Origin: Talaromyces rugulosus
Taxonomy: Eukaryota; Ascomycota; Eurotiomycetes; Eurotiales; Trichocomaceae
Reading direction: 5' to 3'
Length of the DNA: 64,000 nt
Assembly (NCBI RefSeq): GCF_013368755.1
Contig: NC_049563.1
Coordinates: 1,922,001 to 1,986,000 of the forward strand
A program made the translations under genes and the position numbers. Every line of letters starts with the position of its first letter. Within the stretch, counting starts at the first letter, position 1. Below the pieces are notes generated by a model. The model was not told the DNA's origin and searched no databases. It saw nothing but the letters and a program-made list of their open reading frames with translations. Below, in pieces: positions 25,483-36,175 of this stretch.

Positions 25483-25963
25483 GGTGTTGATAGACGATAA
25501 ACAAGATATTCTGCCACCGCCTTTTCGCCGCGGGGAATACGCGTCCTGATTGGCCAGACCGCAGATATATACATAGTATATAAATTTTTATACAATTTGA
25601 ATGAGAACAGAATTGGCATTATTCTAGCAGCTGAAGACTACTAACAAACAAAATATGACGCCGCCTGCGTTTTGTCCCAGTTGATCAACACATCTAAACC
25701 CTCGCTTGTCTCCAACCCCGAAACCCGAAAAGCACTCTATGACACATGAGTGTCTATGCCTACCCTCCGTTGGTAGTACAACTCTGTCGCCAGAGTAAAT
25801 TCTATCTTCTTTTTTTTTCTGAAAAAAGAAGAGTATCGAAACACATCTTCCCGGCAGGTGAGACACGCTCTTCATTCATTGGCCAGGATGTGGACTGCAG
25901 ACGGGGTGCTCTGTAGCAACCTCATTTCGTGCTTGATTTTCCTAGTGGAATCTGTCCAAAAAC

Positions 25964-27631
25964 TCAAGAATTGGTGCTCATGCGATGGACAATGGGGACA
26001 GCACTAGGCGGCAAACTTCCCATTTCAGTGACGACCATGTCGACGTATTCAGCAGGAGTCACATCATGCATAATGTTCAGCAGCTGCAGATTAGGCGTGT
26101 CCCTCCAATCCTCCAGTGGTGAAGGCGCGCTTTGGGATAGACTCAGGCTAGCAAGGCCATCGACGATGTTGCTGCTGCTGCCCCCTTTTTTACCGGATTT
26201 TGGCTCGGGGGCACCGCCAGGGTTTGGGAGGCCTGTCACTTGTTGCAGCGGCTGCTTGGTGACAAGCTCGTCGGCGTCTGCAACCTCGTTGACGACAATG
26301 CTGTCCAGAGCGACACGGTCTGTGAATTTGACGGTCTCGCAGCACACAATGACTGGGATTTCGACGCCGCCGGATCGTTCCTTGGCCGACATGGCAACCA
26401 GTGCAGTGCCGACACGAGAGTACAACCGGCCATTGCCGGTCATGGCATGCGCTCCAAGGAAAACTTTTGTCGCGTCTTTGACCGCATGGCTAATGCCGTG
26501 AATCAAGGAGTATTGGACTTCCAGGCCGGCATTCGACAAAGCGCGCGCAAGATTCTTGCCTTCGAACAAGGGGCGAGAATCAATAATCGAAACGCGGAAT
26601 TTCTTGCCCTGTTTGTGTGCAGTGAGAAGCGTCTGCTTCACAATAGAGCTCCCTGCAAAGGTGACAATGACATCGCCGTCTTGAACTTTTTGCGCTGCGC
26701 TGTTAGCAATGACTTGGTCGGCGACTGTGATTTTCTCGCGGATAAAGTTGTCGATAAACTCGCACAGATCAGATTTAGCAGTCGCCTCGGGGACGGATGG
26801 ATCGATCGATGAGATCGACAGTTTGAGCGCGCGGATGGCATTTCCCTGGCTGATGGAGAGCGGGCGACACGTAGACAGGTACGTGATCTGGTGGGACAGA
26901 TGAGTTGTCAGGTGGCGGGCCAGCGAGGTTCCGATGGGCGTAGTGTATGATTCAATGACCTATATTACAATCAGTATTTTTTTTCCCTTTCTACTTTCAG
27001 AGCGACTCACTCTCTTGAACGCGATCAAAGTAGCGACACATCGCGCACTGCTGCCGCAAATGACATAGTCCCGTATCTGCAAACCCAGCGCAAGCACTGC
27101 GGGGTGAACCTCTTTTGCTGCGCCGGCGATAGTAGACCTCCGTGGAACACCATACAGATGTCCAAATACCGCCACATTCTTGTCCTCCTTCGTCTTCACT
27201 TCTGCAGGCGCGGGCGCAGACGGTCGAGGCCCGCCCGTGTACCGTTGGCCCTTTTGTGGTGGACCAAACCCGTCTTTTCCTCCGGCCTGTCCTCCTTTTC
27301 TCGGAGTTTGGGCAGTTGATGGTCCTCCTTGTGCAGGTTGCTGTTGTGCGCCTGCACTGCTTCCTCCTCCTCCTCCGGTAGCCTCCCTCTCTGCCTTTTC
27401 TTTGATTCGTCTGGCGGCCTTTTCGGCCTTGGCCTTTTTCTTCAGTTCGGCGGGCGATAGTTTCTCTGAGGATCCATCGGCGGGCGCTTCAGTTTTTGGT
27501 TTTTGCTGTTGCTGCTTTGGCTTTGGGTTTGCACTTGCTGCATTGTTCGTCTTGTCCTCCTGGTTTGTGGGGGGGTTCGGCTCGTTCGCAGCCGCTGGCG
27601 AGATCGAGGGTGGTTGGGCAGAGCTAGCCAT
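25964..27631 (-). CDS. GCD2: Translation initiation factor eIF2B delta subunit
   Basis: Regulatory subunit of the eIF2 guanine-nucleotide exchange factor, which senses eIF2-alpha phosphorylation. Exon 1 is 27631-27011 and exon 2 is 26959-25964 (phase 0), giving 538 residues. Residues 1-135 are Gln/Lys/Pro/Gly-rich, with a charged helix (LSPAELKKKAKAEKAARRIKEK) typical of the family. The Rossmann-like IF2B domain covers residues ~165-515: HPAVLALGLQIRDY, SARCVATLIAFKRVIESY, CEFIDNFIREKI, GDVIVTFAGSSIV, RVSIIDSRPLFEGKNLARAL and KVFLGAHAMTGNGRLYSRVGTALVAM. The carboxylate-binding and NxD-type positions look intact. An insert rich in Pro, Gly and Ser at residues ~430-470 is variable in fungi. The start codon is the only one preceding the basic helix. 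Confidence 0.95.
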
Positions 27632-28484
27632 TGTGACGAGAAGTTACGATCAGGGACGGCGCCGTGGTCGAGGGATTCATTGATGATTTTTGTGGTTGTT
27701 GGTGTTAATGTTGTGCGGGGTGGTGGTTGTGCAAGAGGCAAGCTTTTTTGGCCGTTTCGTTCGGCGTCGATTTCGGCGAGGGGTGAGCCCGGTGACTCAT
27801 AGGCAGGCTAACCAGGAGAAGCAATTCTGTACGCTGTATTCAATCATTATTTGTTAAAACGTAGGTTTTTCTTTCTTTCTTTTTAGCATGCCCCTATTTT
27901 ACTTGGCCTTTTCTACAAGTTTTTAAATATAGTATAGCTTAGTTTCATGGTGACGATTTGTATGCATGCAATAATGCCTCAGGCAATAGCTTAGTCATCT
28001 CTAAAAATAGGTTCAACATTGAACATTAATGTTGGATACAGAACCTTATTCTGGTAGGTTCCTATATAAGGTTAAATTTGTGTGGACAAAGGTACTAATG
28101 AATTATCAGGAAATTTCAACATTGGATTCAATTGAAAGCAAAAATGGGTGTCAATCCAGGTGTCACTTTGAAGTATATATAGTTTTCAGATACAGTAACA
28201 AATACCAACTGATTAGCATATCATCGTCAACAACAAAGAATGACAAAAGTTGGATTAAACATGTGAAGCAAATTATAATAGCCATGACAAAATTTGGCTG
28301 ACTTGGAAAAGTTTCCTCCGAACAAAATTCTCATACACCATCATCCAAGGTACACATGTAGTAGCTCCAGATGTCCCATGGATCCCCCTGATAGTAGTAC
28401 ATACTAGTACGTAACGACCTAGTATAGCCGGACCGCCATGACATCCATACTTGGATGTCTAGATTAGATATCTAGCTTGGATAT
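27632..28484. other. Intergenic region between GCD2 and the repeat-peptide gene
   Basis: About 850 bp with no gene that I can support. A 90-codon open frame at 28029-28301 has no recognisable domain and AT-rich codon use unlike the neighbours. Near 28450-28487 are short ATATCTAG/TTGGATGTC repeats that fall in the 3' flank of the next gene. Confidence 0.4.
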
Positions 28485-29099
28485 CTAGTTGGGAGGGTGA
28501 GGCTTTCCAGTTGGAGGAGGAGGGGGAGGGTGCTCGCCCTCATCACGCTTGGAGTGAGGAGGTTGAGGCTTTCCAGTCGGGGGAGGGGGGGGAGGGTGCT
28601 CGCCCTCATCACGCTTGGAGTGAGGAGGTTGAGGCTTTCCAGTCGGGGGAGGGGGGGGAGGGTGCTCGCCCTCATCACGCTTGGAGTGAGGAGGTTGAGG
28701 CTTTCCAGTCGGGGGAGGAGGAGGGGGGTGATCGCCATCGTCACGCTTCGAGTGTGGGTGAGGACGCTTTTCGGTCTCAGTTGGGTGAGGAGGAGGAGGA
28801 GGGTGACCATCCTCGTCACGCTTGTCGTTGTTGTGAGGAGGATGAGGCTTTCCAGTTGGAGGAGGCGGCGGTGGGTGGTCACCATCATCGCGCTTCGAGT
28901 GCTGACCATGAGGCTTGTCAGTCTCAGTTGGGTGAGGAGGAGGCGGGTGTCCATGGGTGATTTGTTTGCCTATACAAAATCAGTGAGAACATGTAAAATG
29001 GGTTTGAAGAAGATGCATACCGCTGTCAGCTACAGGAAGAGCTGCAGCTGAAGCCACACTGGCCGCCAAAAAGGCAGACAAGACAGTTGACACCTTCAT
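28485..29099 (-). CDS. Secreted Lys-Arg-repeat peptide precursor (KEP-like)
   Basis: Two exons, 29099-29021 and 28969-28485, give a 187-residue pre-pro-protein. Residues 1-20 are a clear signal peptide ending in an Ala-rich cleavage region. Residues 54-187 consist of repeats. Lys-Arg pairs at 52-53, 76-77, 94-95, 101-102, 123-124, 145-146 and 167-168 are each followed, with one exception (P96), by an acidic start D-D or D-E, then G-D/E-H, five or six prolines, T-G-K-P and P-P-H or a close variant. The last units are almost identical at the DNA level (66-bp period). Kexin cleavage after each Lys-Arg would release 17-24-residue proline/histidine-rich peptides. No Cys or Tyr occurs in the repeats, so a disulfide or dikaritin-type macrocycle is unlikely. 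Open frames in the other phases of this stretch are artefacts of the repeat. Biological role unknown. Confidence 0.75.
28553..28750. repeat. 66-bp coding tandem repeat
   Basis: Three units of 66 bp, two of them near-identical and the third slightly diverged, begin with TGAGGAGGTTGAGGCTTTCC at about 28555, 28621 and 28687 on the plus strand. A less similar unit continues beyond. The unit equals 22 codons of the peptide precursor and includes one Lys-Arg site. The near-identity points to recent duplication by unequal exchange or slippage. Confidence 0.85.
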
Positions 29100-29211
29100 A
29101 TTGAATTGATGTTTATTGAGTTGTAATTGAATAGAGAAGATTGATATTTGAGATTAATGCTGATGATGGATAGAGAAAAAAAAACTTATTCCAACTGCGA
29201 CTTTGACTGCA

Positions 29212-29218
29212 TTTTATA
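29212..29218 (-). promoter_or_regulatory. TATA box of the repeat-peptide gene
   Basis: Minus strand reads GGGTATAAAATGC, with TATAAAA at 29218-29212. It lies about 115 bp before the start codon at 29099. Such a clear TATA box is unusual among the genes of this window and suggests an inducible, highly expressed gene. Confidence 0.6.
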
Positions 29219-30460
29219 CCCAAAGATCCAAGAGCAACATTTGAATCAATTGACGTTATTTACCTCATCTGCAGAGAGTATTGCGAATTAAAAGACCCAT
29301 GCAGAGCGTCGTCAACGTTTGTCGTCAACTTCCTCGTCAGCTGTGCACATCTATGGCCAGTTGTGGTTTGATCGACAACTGGTAGATGGGATATCTGGAT
29401 CTATATCGATTGGGCTAGCTACTAGCTACATTGATATTGCCGTAAAAGCATATTCTAGGCACCAGTTGATATTCGAATATTTGCATTTTTTTGACTTGAT
29501 TTTTGCTATAGCATGTTTTTAACCTCGTACGTTTACACTTGATGGCCTCTCTAATTTCCAATTAGCAATATCTTTCGAATATTTCGAATACTCCCAAAAA
29601 CTTCAACCTACACAGAGGTACCAAAAAAAGCCGAAATTCCGCACACCCAGTAACTATCTCTACATAACATAATCCTATTAAGTTATACCCCTAATTAAGG
29701 TACGGTTTGCTGTTTTGACCCGCCTGGCTATTCATGGTTGGGTATACTAACTAGGGTTACGCGGCAACATTGTCGATCATCCACTCTAGGCCATCAATTG
29801 ATGGCTAAGCCTACTAAACCTTGTGGGGATCTGCGTCAGTGACGAGATTTGAGTTCTTATTTTAATATTACGCCGTACGGAGTAGTGCGTGTCGAACTGT
29901 TTGCAGTTTGGATCTTCATACGAAAATTTCCGGCTTTCCCTCATACGTCACGGCGTCTAAAAACGGAGCCCTAATATGATTCACCGTTTACGGAGAAAAC
30001 CCGGGACCTTGGACCTTGCGTTTTCAGCACGGCATGTTATGTAATATGGTGTAATAATATGTGTACGTAGTATAAATGGACCTCAGATGTTAACCCTAGC
30101 CCAGTATGTACATGTGCATGTGTAATTTGTTGGCAGTGCATATCTACGTACTAGGTTGGGATGCAAAGGAGACTTGTCTAGTGTCCACTGGCACCCATTA
30201 CAAGCCCCTGGAATCGATTTCAGAATAACAAAATGAAATGGGAGAAAAGTTGAAAACTCATAGGCTAATCGATAGAGTATTTTATAGTAGTTATAATCAT
30301 AAGTATGCACTTTCTCAAAGCAGGGTATGTATTTACTTGAAAGGATAAAGAAAGAAGAAAGAAGAAAGAACTCATAGACAAAAAATAAGAAAAAAAAGCA
30401 AACCCAGACCCCGTCGCAAAATGTGTATCGTATGCAAGAAGCAACATCAATAATCTCTTC
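29219..30460. other. Intergenic region upstream of the repeat-peptide gene
   Basis: About 1.2 kb without a supported gene, moderately AT-rich. It should contain the distal promoter of the repeat-peptide gene and the 3' flank of the kinesin gene, which includes GAAGAAA repeats at 30350-30370. Confidence 0.4.
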
Positions 30461-32489
30461 TCAAGCACGCTGCGCAGTGCTATTGAGCGAAAGCCTTCCA
30501 AAAGGACGTCGCTCCACCTCTTCTTTTGCTTGCTGTTGTTGTTTGATTCCGAACCGCTCGTGGTCGGCGGTGAGCTTTCGTCTGAACATACTGAGTTCTT
30601 CCAATAGATTCTCCATATCAGCTTGCATTTCCCACGCCTGCTCGTCCTGCTCGTCGGAGCTTTCTTGCTCGTCCTCCCAGATGCCGCTGGCTTCTTCTTC
30701 TTCTTCTTCCGGCAAGGATGGTGTTTTGAGGTCTCTCTCTTCTACTTCAACCTCTTCAACTTCCTCAGTCCGTAATGACCCTAGGCTGGATTGCCGTTTC
30801 CGGAGAGGAATGTCAGGGATCGGGTTTTTCAAACTGTCTAGGGCTAGCTTCAAATGATTCCGAAGTGCCTCGTTCTCGGTCTGAAGCTGCTTGATCTTGC
30901 ACTCGCTGACCATCTTGTTCTCCTCCATCAGACGTTGCATCTTCTCCACTTGCTGCTGATACTCGTCCAATTTCTCATTTTGCACCTCACTCTCGCGTTT
31001 GCTGGCCGAATTCGAGCTGACGGCCAATTGCAAAATGCGGATTTGCTCCGCCATTTCGGCAATTTGGGCGTCGCGTTCGGCTGCAGAAACGTGATCCTGG
31101 TTGACAACGGCCCGGGTGCGAATCCGCTTGGCCTGATCTGCATATCGAAGGGTCGACAGCGTCTCGTCGTAATCAGATGGCGCAATACAGGCGATCATGG
31201 CCGTTTTGGAATTGCCTCCCAGACTGTCTTTCAATAGCCATGTCAATATCGAATCACGGTACGGAACCACTTCTTTGGGCCTACGTCCACCGGGTCGTTG
31301 CTGTTTAGGCTCCGCGAGAGCTGCAATGACTCTCCCCAGAGTTGTGAGTGATTTATTGATGTTTGAGCCCTCTCGTAATCGCTGGCCTGTTGCTTCGGTC
31401 GCTTTCGCTCTTTCTGAGCCAGCCAAATCCACCAGACGGATGCGCGCTGTTCGTTCGGTTGTCTCATCGGTCGCAAGGTCGTGGTGGATCTGCTTGAGGA
31501 CTATCGTGAATACGGCATGAGATCGAGATGAGGTGTCGTTCATCTTGGTGCTTGCCACAGTCCTGGAGAGATCGCCTTTTCTCATCCAGTTCATGATGTC
31601 CGCGTAGCTCCTCACGGGAACGTCAGTTAGATCTTTGACATATGGCCCATCTGTCGGCGATTCGCGAATCTTCAAGTAATGCGGAGGGTCGGTGCGTGGT
31701 ACGAGCAGGTCGCGAACATGCTCGTTGTAAACTTCAAAATAAGAGACTCGGACATTGTAAGTTGTGTCGACAGACTGGGCTTCTTCGATTCGTTCAAAGA
31801 GATCTTCACACGTTCTTGGAATCAGCCCAGGCCGCTCGGGAGTGCCCATCATTGTATAACTTTTTCCAGATCCAGTCTGGCCATAAGCAAAAATACACGT
31901 GTGGTATCCTTCGAAATTATGGTCCAAGAACTCTTCGCCCAAGCAGTTGTATACATCTTCCTGGCCAGCATATTGTTCGTCGGATTCGTCGTGCGACCAG
32001 AACGAGCGATCGAAAGTAAATGATTTTTCCTCGTAGACCTTACCGCGGACCTGGGAGCGAGGCGTCGCCGTATTCATCCCTGGGGCGGCCAGTATCGTTT
32101 CCTGGGTCAGCGGGTTCATTGATATCAGACATTCTGGACCCTTCTGAATTTCTTTATGGTTTCAATTCTTGTTAGCTAGGTGCTAGAAGTTATAGGACGG
32201 ACTTTTTCTCACCTCTGGGCAGAAACGCGCGGACTCTGACGACAACCTTTACATTACCACCACCGGGTGCAGGGCTTTGGAGAGCCACCGGTCCGCTGGC
32301 AGGCACAATGACGCTTTCCCGAGATCGTAACGAGGGACTGGACGCCGTGGACTGCATGAGCGTCGTAGATGCAATTGATGTGCTTGTCGCAGCCGTGCTC
32401 GAGCTCAGAGCAGACATACTGGACACCGAGGCGGTCGAAGAATGCGAGACGGGGCTCAGGTGGTTGTAGAGGCGCGCGTCGAGAGCCAT
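30461..32489 (-). CDS. Kinesin-3 family motor, short form (UncB/NcKin3-like)
   Basis: Microtubule motor of 655 residues from exons 32489-32213 and 32151-30461 (phase 1). The motor domain covers residues ~75-450. It has VKVVVRVRAFLPRE at its start, the P-loop GQTGSGKS at 183-190, switch I in NDTSSRSH, switch II in VDLAGSE and the closing block STLRYADQAKRI. TGQRLREGSNINKSLTTLG is typical of the KIF1/Unc104 class. Behind it are a coiled-coil stretch, an acidic Glu-rich linker and a short tail. No FHA or PH domain is present, unlike full-length Unc104 (over 1500 residues). Filamentous fungi carry a second short kinesin-3 (NcKin3 in Neurospora, UncB in A. nidulans), which this resembles. The N-terminal ~75 residues are Ser/Thr/Ala-rich. 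Confidence 0.88.
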
Positions 32490-33108
32490 TTCCCTGTTGC
32501 TGCTGCTACTGCTGCTGGTGCCCCTCAATAACTGTACACATTGAGCGATTAGATCGCGTTGGCGAGAAATATGGTTGTAGAACATAAACAATGATTTTTG
32601 GCGGGGTGTATGGTGTATGCTGAAAGGAAAATGTTGCCCAGGTTGCTTCCTGTTGTTACGGTACCTTTTTTTTCATCAAGCTCGGGGTGGCTTTAACCAG
32701 ATAATATTGCGTCAAAGAGAAGAGAGGGTCGATAAGTCCTGTGGTTATCGCAAGAAGCGCAGTCGCCAGTCAGTACAGAATGCGTGGCTGCAGGAGGAAT
32801 GTTTACTCACTCCCCGCACGTGGTCAAGTCGACTCGGCTGCGGCAACAACACAGGCTTGGGAGGCAGGAAGAGAGCTCTGCCAGGTTGCTATTTGAGTAA
32901 ATAGGAAAGAAACAGACACACGAGGCAATTACTACTGAAGCAAAGCGTCTAGGAGCTCGAGGCGAGAAGTCGCAGCCCAGCGATCGTTGTGGTTTTGCCG
33001 CATCGGGTTAGGCGGCCAGCACATCCGCTCCCGGTTGCTACGACGACCATCGTGATTCATTAATACTTCATTAAGGCTTCTATACTACTTCTATACAGCT
33101 TCCTCTCA
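32490..33108. other. Region between kinesin start and the next gene's 3' end
   Basis: About 620 bp, mainly the promoter and leader of the kinesin gene. An in-frame upstream extension of the kinesin reading frame to 32591 exists but adds only a Ser-rich stretch. No other gene is visible. Confidence 0.4.
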
Positions 33109-35032
33109 TTACTTCAGTCCCTTTGCCAGCAGCTCCTGGCCGACCTCCTTCAGCAGCGGCTCGCCCTTCAGCTTCTCCACCTGCTTCTTGGCCTGCACCG
33201 ACTCTGCGATCCCCATGGCCCGGCACAGATCGCTGAGCTCCCCGTCGACCGGCGCCTCGTACAGGAACAGTCCCAGCGCAAAAAGATACCCGTGCAATGC
33301 TTCGACGCTCTCTTCTTCTGTGCCGATGGCCTCTACCAAGGAAGCCACAAGCTCGACCTGATCGCCCTCTGAGAATTCGTCGGGCTTACCGGCAAAGCGC
33401 GAGTTGTGGTTATAACCTGCTAGGTTATAAGCAAAAGACGCCGCAACAACCCGTAGATTCGTGTGGCTGTCTAGCAGAGACCCTGTGAGCAGTCGGATGC
33501 AGGTCTCGCGCAAAGTCTGATCTGACGCAATCTGCTCCGGATACAGAGGCGTCGTGAAAAGGTTGCACGCTAGTTGAAGCATAACAATCCTCAAATTGTA
33601 CGGACACGAGGCGAGATCCTCAGCAGGGGAAAAAAGAGTCAGGAGGGTTTTGTGGTTTGGATCCTCTGCAAAGAAACCGCTCACTCGGGAGTCTAAGAAT
33701 GCAACTCGGATCAGATCAACAACGGCAAACTGGCTGTCCTTTGGTATCGACGGAAATGTAGATTGCAAAAAGGCGCTCAAAAAGGAAAGGTTTGGAACAG
33801 CGGTGTTGGCAGGCTCGGTTGCAGATCTCGTCTTTATAAAATCCACAAGGGTCTTGATCGTGGGATCGTCCTTGTATGACCCGATCTTTTGGAGCAGTTT
33901 ATCCAGGGGAGGAAGCTTTGTATAGGTGACATAATTTGTGATCTGCCGCTGAAGACTCGGTAGGCGAAGAAAGGTATGCGGATGGGCAGGATGGGCGGTT
34001 TGTATCAGCAACCGCACATTACCCCTGAGCTGCGCTGGATTGGCACCGCTCCATTCATCTTCTTTCTTGCCTCTCAAAAAGGTCATAAATGTCGGCGTCG
34101 CGCGAACTCCGTACCTTGAGCTTACATCAAAAGCGACATTCAAATCAGCCTTGATTAAGATGGCTTTGTCACCGGCTTCTTCTGCAAGCTCGTCGTATGT
34201 AGGGTAGACAATCTTGCAGGGCGCACAGGTCGAGGAGGTGAAAAAGATGCACGCACAGCTGTCCGCTGCGAGTGATAGTTGCTGTTCCAACTCTTTCAAG
34301 TTGCTGACATTCCTCACGTACCCTCTCACTTCTGGAGCTGCCAGCCTTTCCTGGACCTGAGGCACTGGCTGGACTACCGGCTGAGGAGGAGCTGGGACTG
34401 CTTGCTGCGTTGGGTCTGCCTGGGTGATGCCACGCATTGCCGAGTCAATCTGTGGCCGTAACATCTGCCCCAGAGGGGTGCTGAGAAAGGTCTTTGGTAA
34501 CGACTGGATATGTTCCGGGATGCCCTTCCCAAGGAGGAACATGGCTAAATCTTGAGTAAAATTGTTGCAGTTATGCATGAACAGGTCATACGACTTGCTA
34601 GGTGGTCAGGTAAGCGGATTCCACTGCTATACATCACGGACGTACCTCTGGCGTGTAAATTTCAGCGAGCGACCCAAGATATTCCTGGATTACTTCTTGG
34701 GGGAGCTCTGTTCGTCCCATATGTAGCTTCTCCATGGGCTGTCCATGGTGCGTCGAGCCTGGGACAGTCCGGTGAATGCCCTGGCCGAAGAAGTACTCGA
34801 CGCCGCCAAAGACGAGCGCGGTGTGGTAGATGGCATCGATTTGGATTCCTGTCAGAGGAACTGAATACTTTACGTATGTCTGGCATCAGCAATGATATGA
34901 ATAGAGTGACATCGTGTTGTAGCGTACCATGCGCGCAAGACCCTGTTTGGCGTTAGCATGTGAATTACTGGCCTTTAGCGAAGGAAGAAACACACCTTGG
35001 ACAGGTCGTATACATAGAGCTCTACGTCCATC
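33109..35032 (-). CDS. PPPDE/DeSI peptidase - thioredoxin - PUL domain protein
   Basis: Four exons: 35032-34997, a 15-nt micro-exon 34942-34928, 34867-34646 and 34593-33109, giving 585 residues. The N-terminal PPPDE (DeSI-like, deSUMOylating or deubiquitinating) domain has the catalytic pair His32 (IYHTALVFGG) and Cys100 (MHNCNNF). A linker rich in Pro and Gln leads to a thioredoxin fold with an intact CAPC site (Cys214, Cys217) and the cis-Pro segment VRATPTF. The C-terminal ~300 residues form an alpha-helical PUL (Armadillo-like) domain, which in PLAA/Doa1 binds Cdc48/p97. The combination suggests an adaptor or isopeptidase in Cdc48-dependent protein turnover with redox control. The micro-exon encodes G-L-A-R-M, which keeps the family's first strand in frame. 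Confidence 0.88.
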
Positions 35033-35287
35033 TTGAGCGGACAATAATGCTACTATATAAATGCAAAGCAAACAGCAAACAGAGCAGCAACAATAATGAT
35101 AGTCTAGTCAGTGTTGAAGAAGGGAGATGCAGGCAGCCCTGCGTACGTCTTAGCAATCAAAGAGTGGAGCCGGGCCGCCCTAGCTATTTTTATCTACTGC
35201 GGGGATCGCGGTGGTTCCTTCCTCTTCCTTCATGCTCCATCGCATATTATCGCTTCTTGTATTTGCATATCTGCATCAGTTACTGCC

Positions 35288-35991
35288 ATGGTGAGAATTC
35301 CCGTATTTCTTCTCTACTAAATTAAAGTTCTCACAGCTAACTGCATCTTCTTCAGTCAACCCGCCGCGGCGGCGGAGCTGCGAAAGAGAAAAAGCGCCGC
35401 CAGTCCAAGCTTGCCAAAGAGAACGACATCAGCGCAGACGAGGAGAACGAAATTAAGGAGGCTTTCCAGCTGTTTGCAAGCAAAAATGTGGAATTCAAGG
35501 ACGAGAAAGACGGCGTCATGCAGACCGAGGACGTTCGCCGGGCTCTGGTGTATGTCTTTGTCCGAACATCCGTTGCGAAGTAGTAACATAACCCAAGCTA
35601 TTTTGGTGCTAACAATCCTGGCAGAGCCCTTGGACTTCCCCCCGATTCAGCATCGGAACTCTCCTCGATCGTCTCCGCGGTCGATCCCACCTCTGCCGGC
35701 TTCGTCACGTATGAAGCGTTTGTCGCAGTAGCCGCCGCAAAACTGCACATGCGCAGCGACGATTCCCTGGCTGCCGAAGTCGACGCAGCTTATCGCCTGT
35801 TCACCAAGGGCTCAGACGGGCCGATTACGCTGCAGCATCTGCGCCTTATTGCGCGAGACTTGAAGGAGGACAGTGTCGGGGACGAGTTGCTGAAAGACAT
35901 GGTCCGAGAAGCAAACGGCGGCGATGGTTTGCACAAGGGCGTGACACTGGAGCAGTTCCGTGACGTGATGTCTCGCGCTGGAGTTTTTTGA
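35288..35991 (+). CDS. EF-hand (calmodulin/centrin-like) protein
   Basis: Exon 1 holds only the initiator ATG (35288-35290), directly followed by GTGAGA. Exons 2 (35356-35549) and 3 (35625-35991) complete 187 residues. Residues 1-30 are Arg/Lys/Gly-rich. Then EENEIKEAFQLFA begins a four-helix pair as in centrin and calmodulin. The first loop (DEKDGVMQTEDV) retains part of the calcium ligands. Later loops (DPTSAGFVTYEAF, TKGSDGPITLQHL, GGDGLHKGVTLEQF) are shortened or missing ligands, so calcium binding is probably weak or confined to one site. No specific orthologue is recognised. The second donor used is GTATGT, which reads V-A-L-G-L-P across the junction. It is divergent from the PPPDE protein gene. 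Confidence 0.78.
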
Positions 35992-36175
35992 ATTTGTCTT
36001 GACGATTACGAGTGGTTTTTCATATATTTCATACGGTTCATACGGATACAAGAGTCGGAGTTTTTCGGTTTCTGAACATGATAAATATCCTTTCCCTGCT
36101 ACGACGTGGTGACAGTTTTACGATTCAGACAAAACGTGCATTATCCGACAATGTAACTAATACCACGGTCTTATT

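Noticed and set aside
28029..28301. 90-codon plus-strand open frame
   Set aside because: AT-rich, no domain, no splice or promoter context; likely chance.
28472..28954. Long Leu/Arg/Ser-rich and Glu/Gly/His-rich frames over the repeat-peptide gene
   Set aside because: They are other phases of the GC-rich tandem repeat. The spliced frame with signal peptide and Lys-Arg spacing explains the region better.
28485..29099. Dikaritin (ustiloxin/asperipin-type) RiPP precursor
   Set aside because: The repeats contain no Tyr and no UstYa-type oxidase gene is seen in the window, so only the wider KEP class is claimed.
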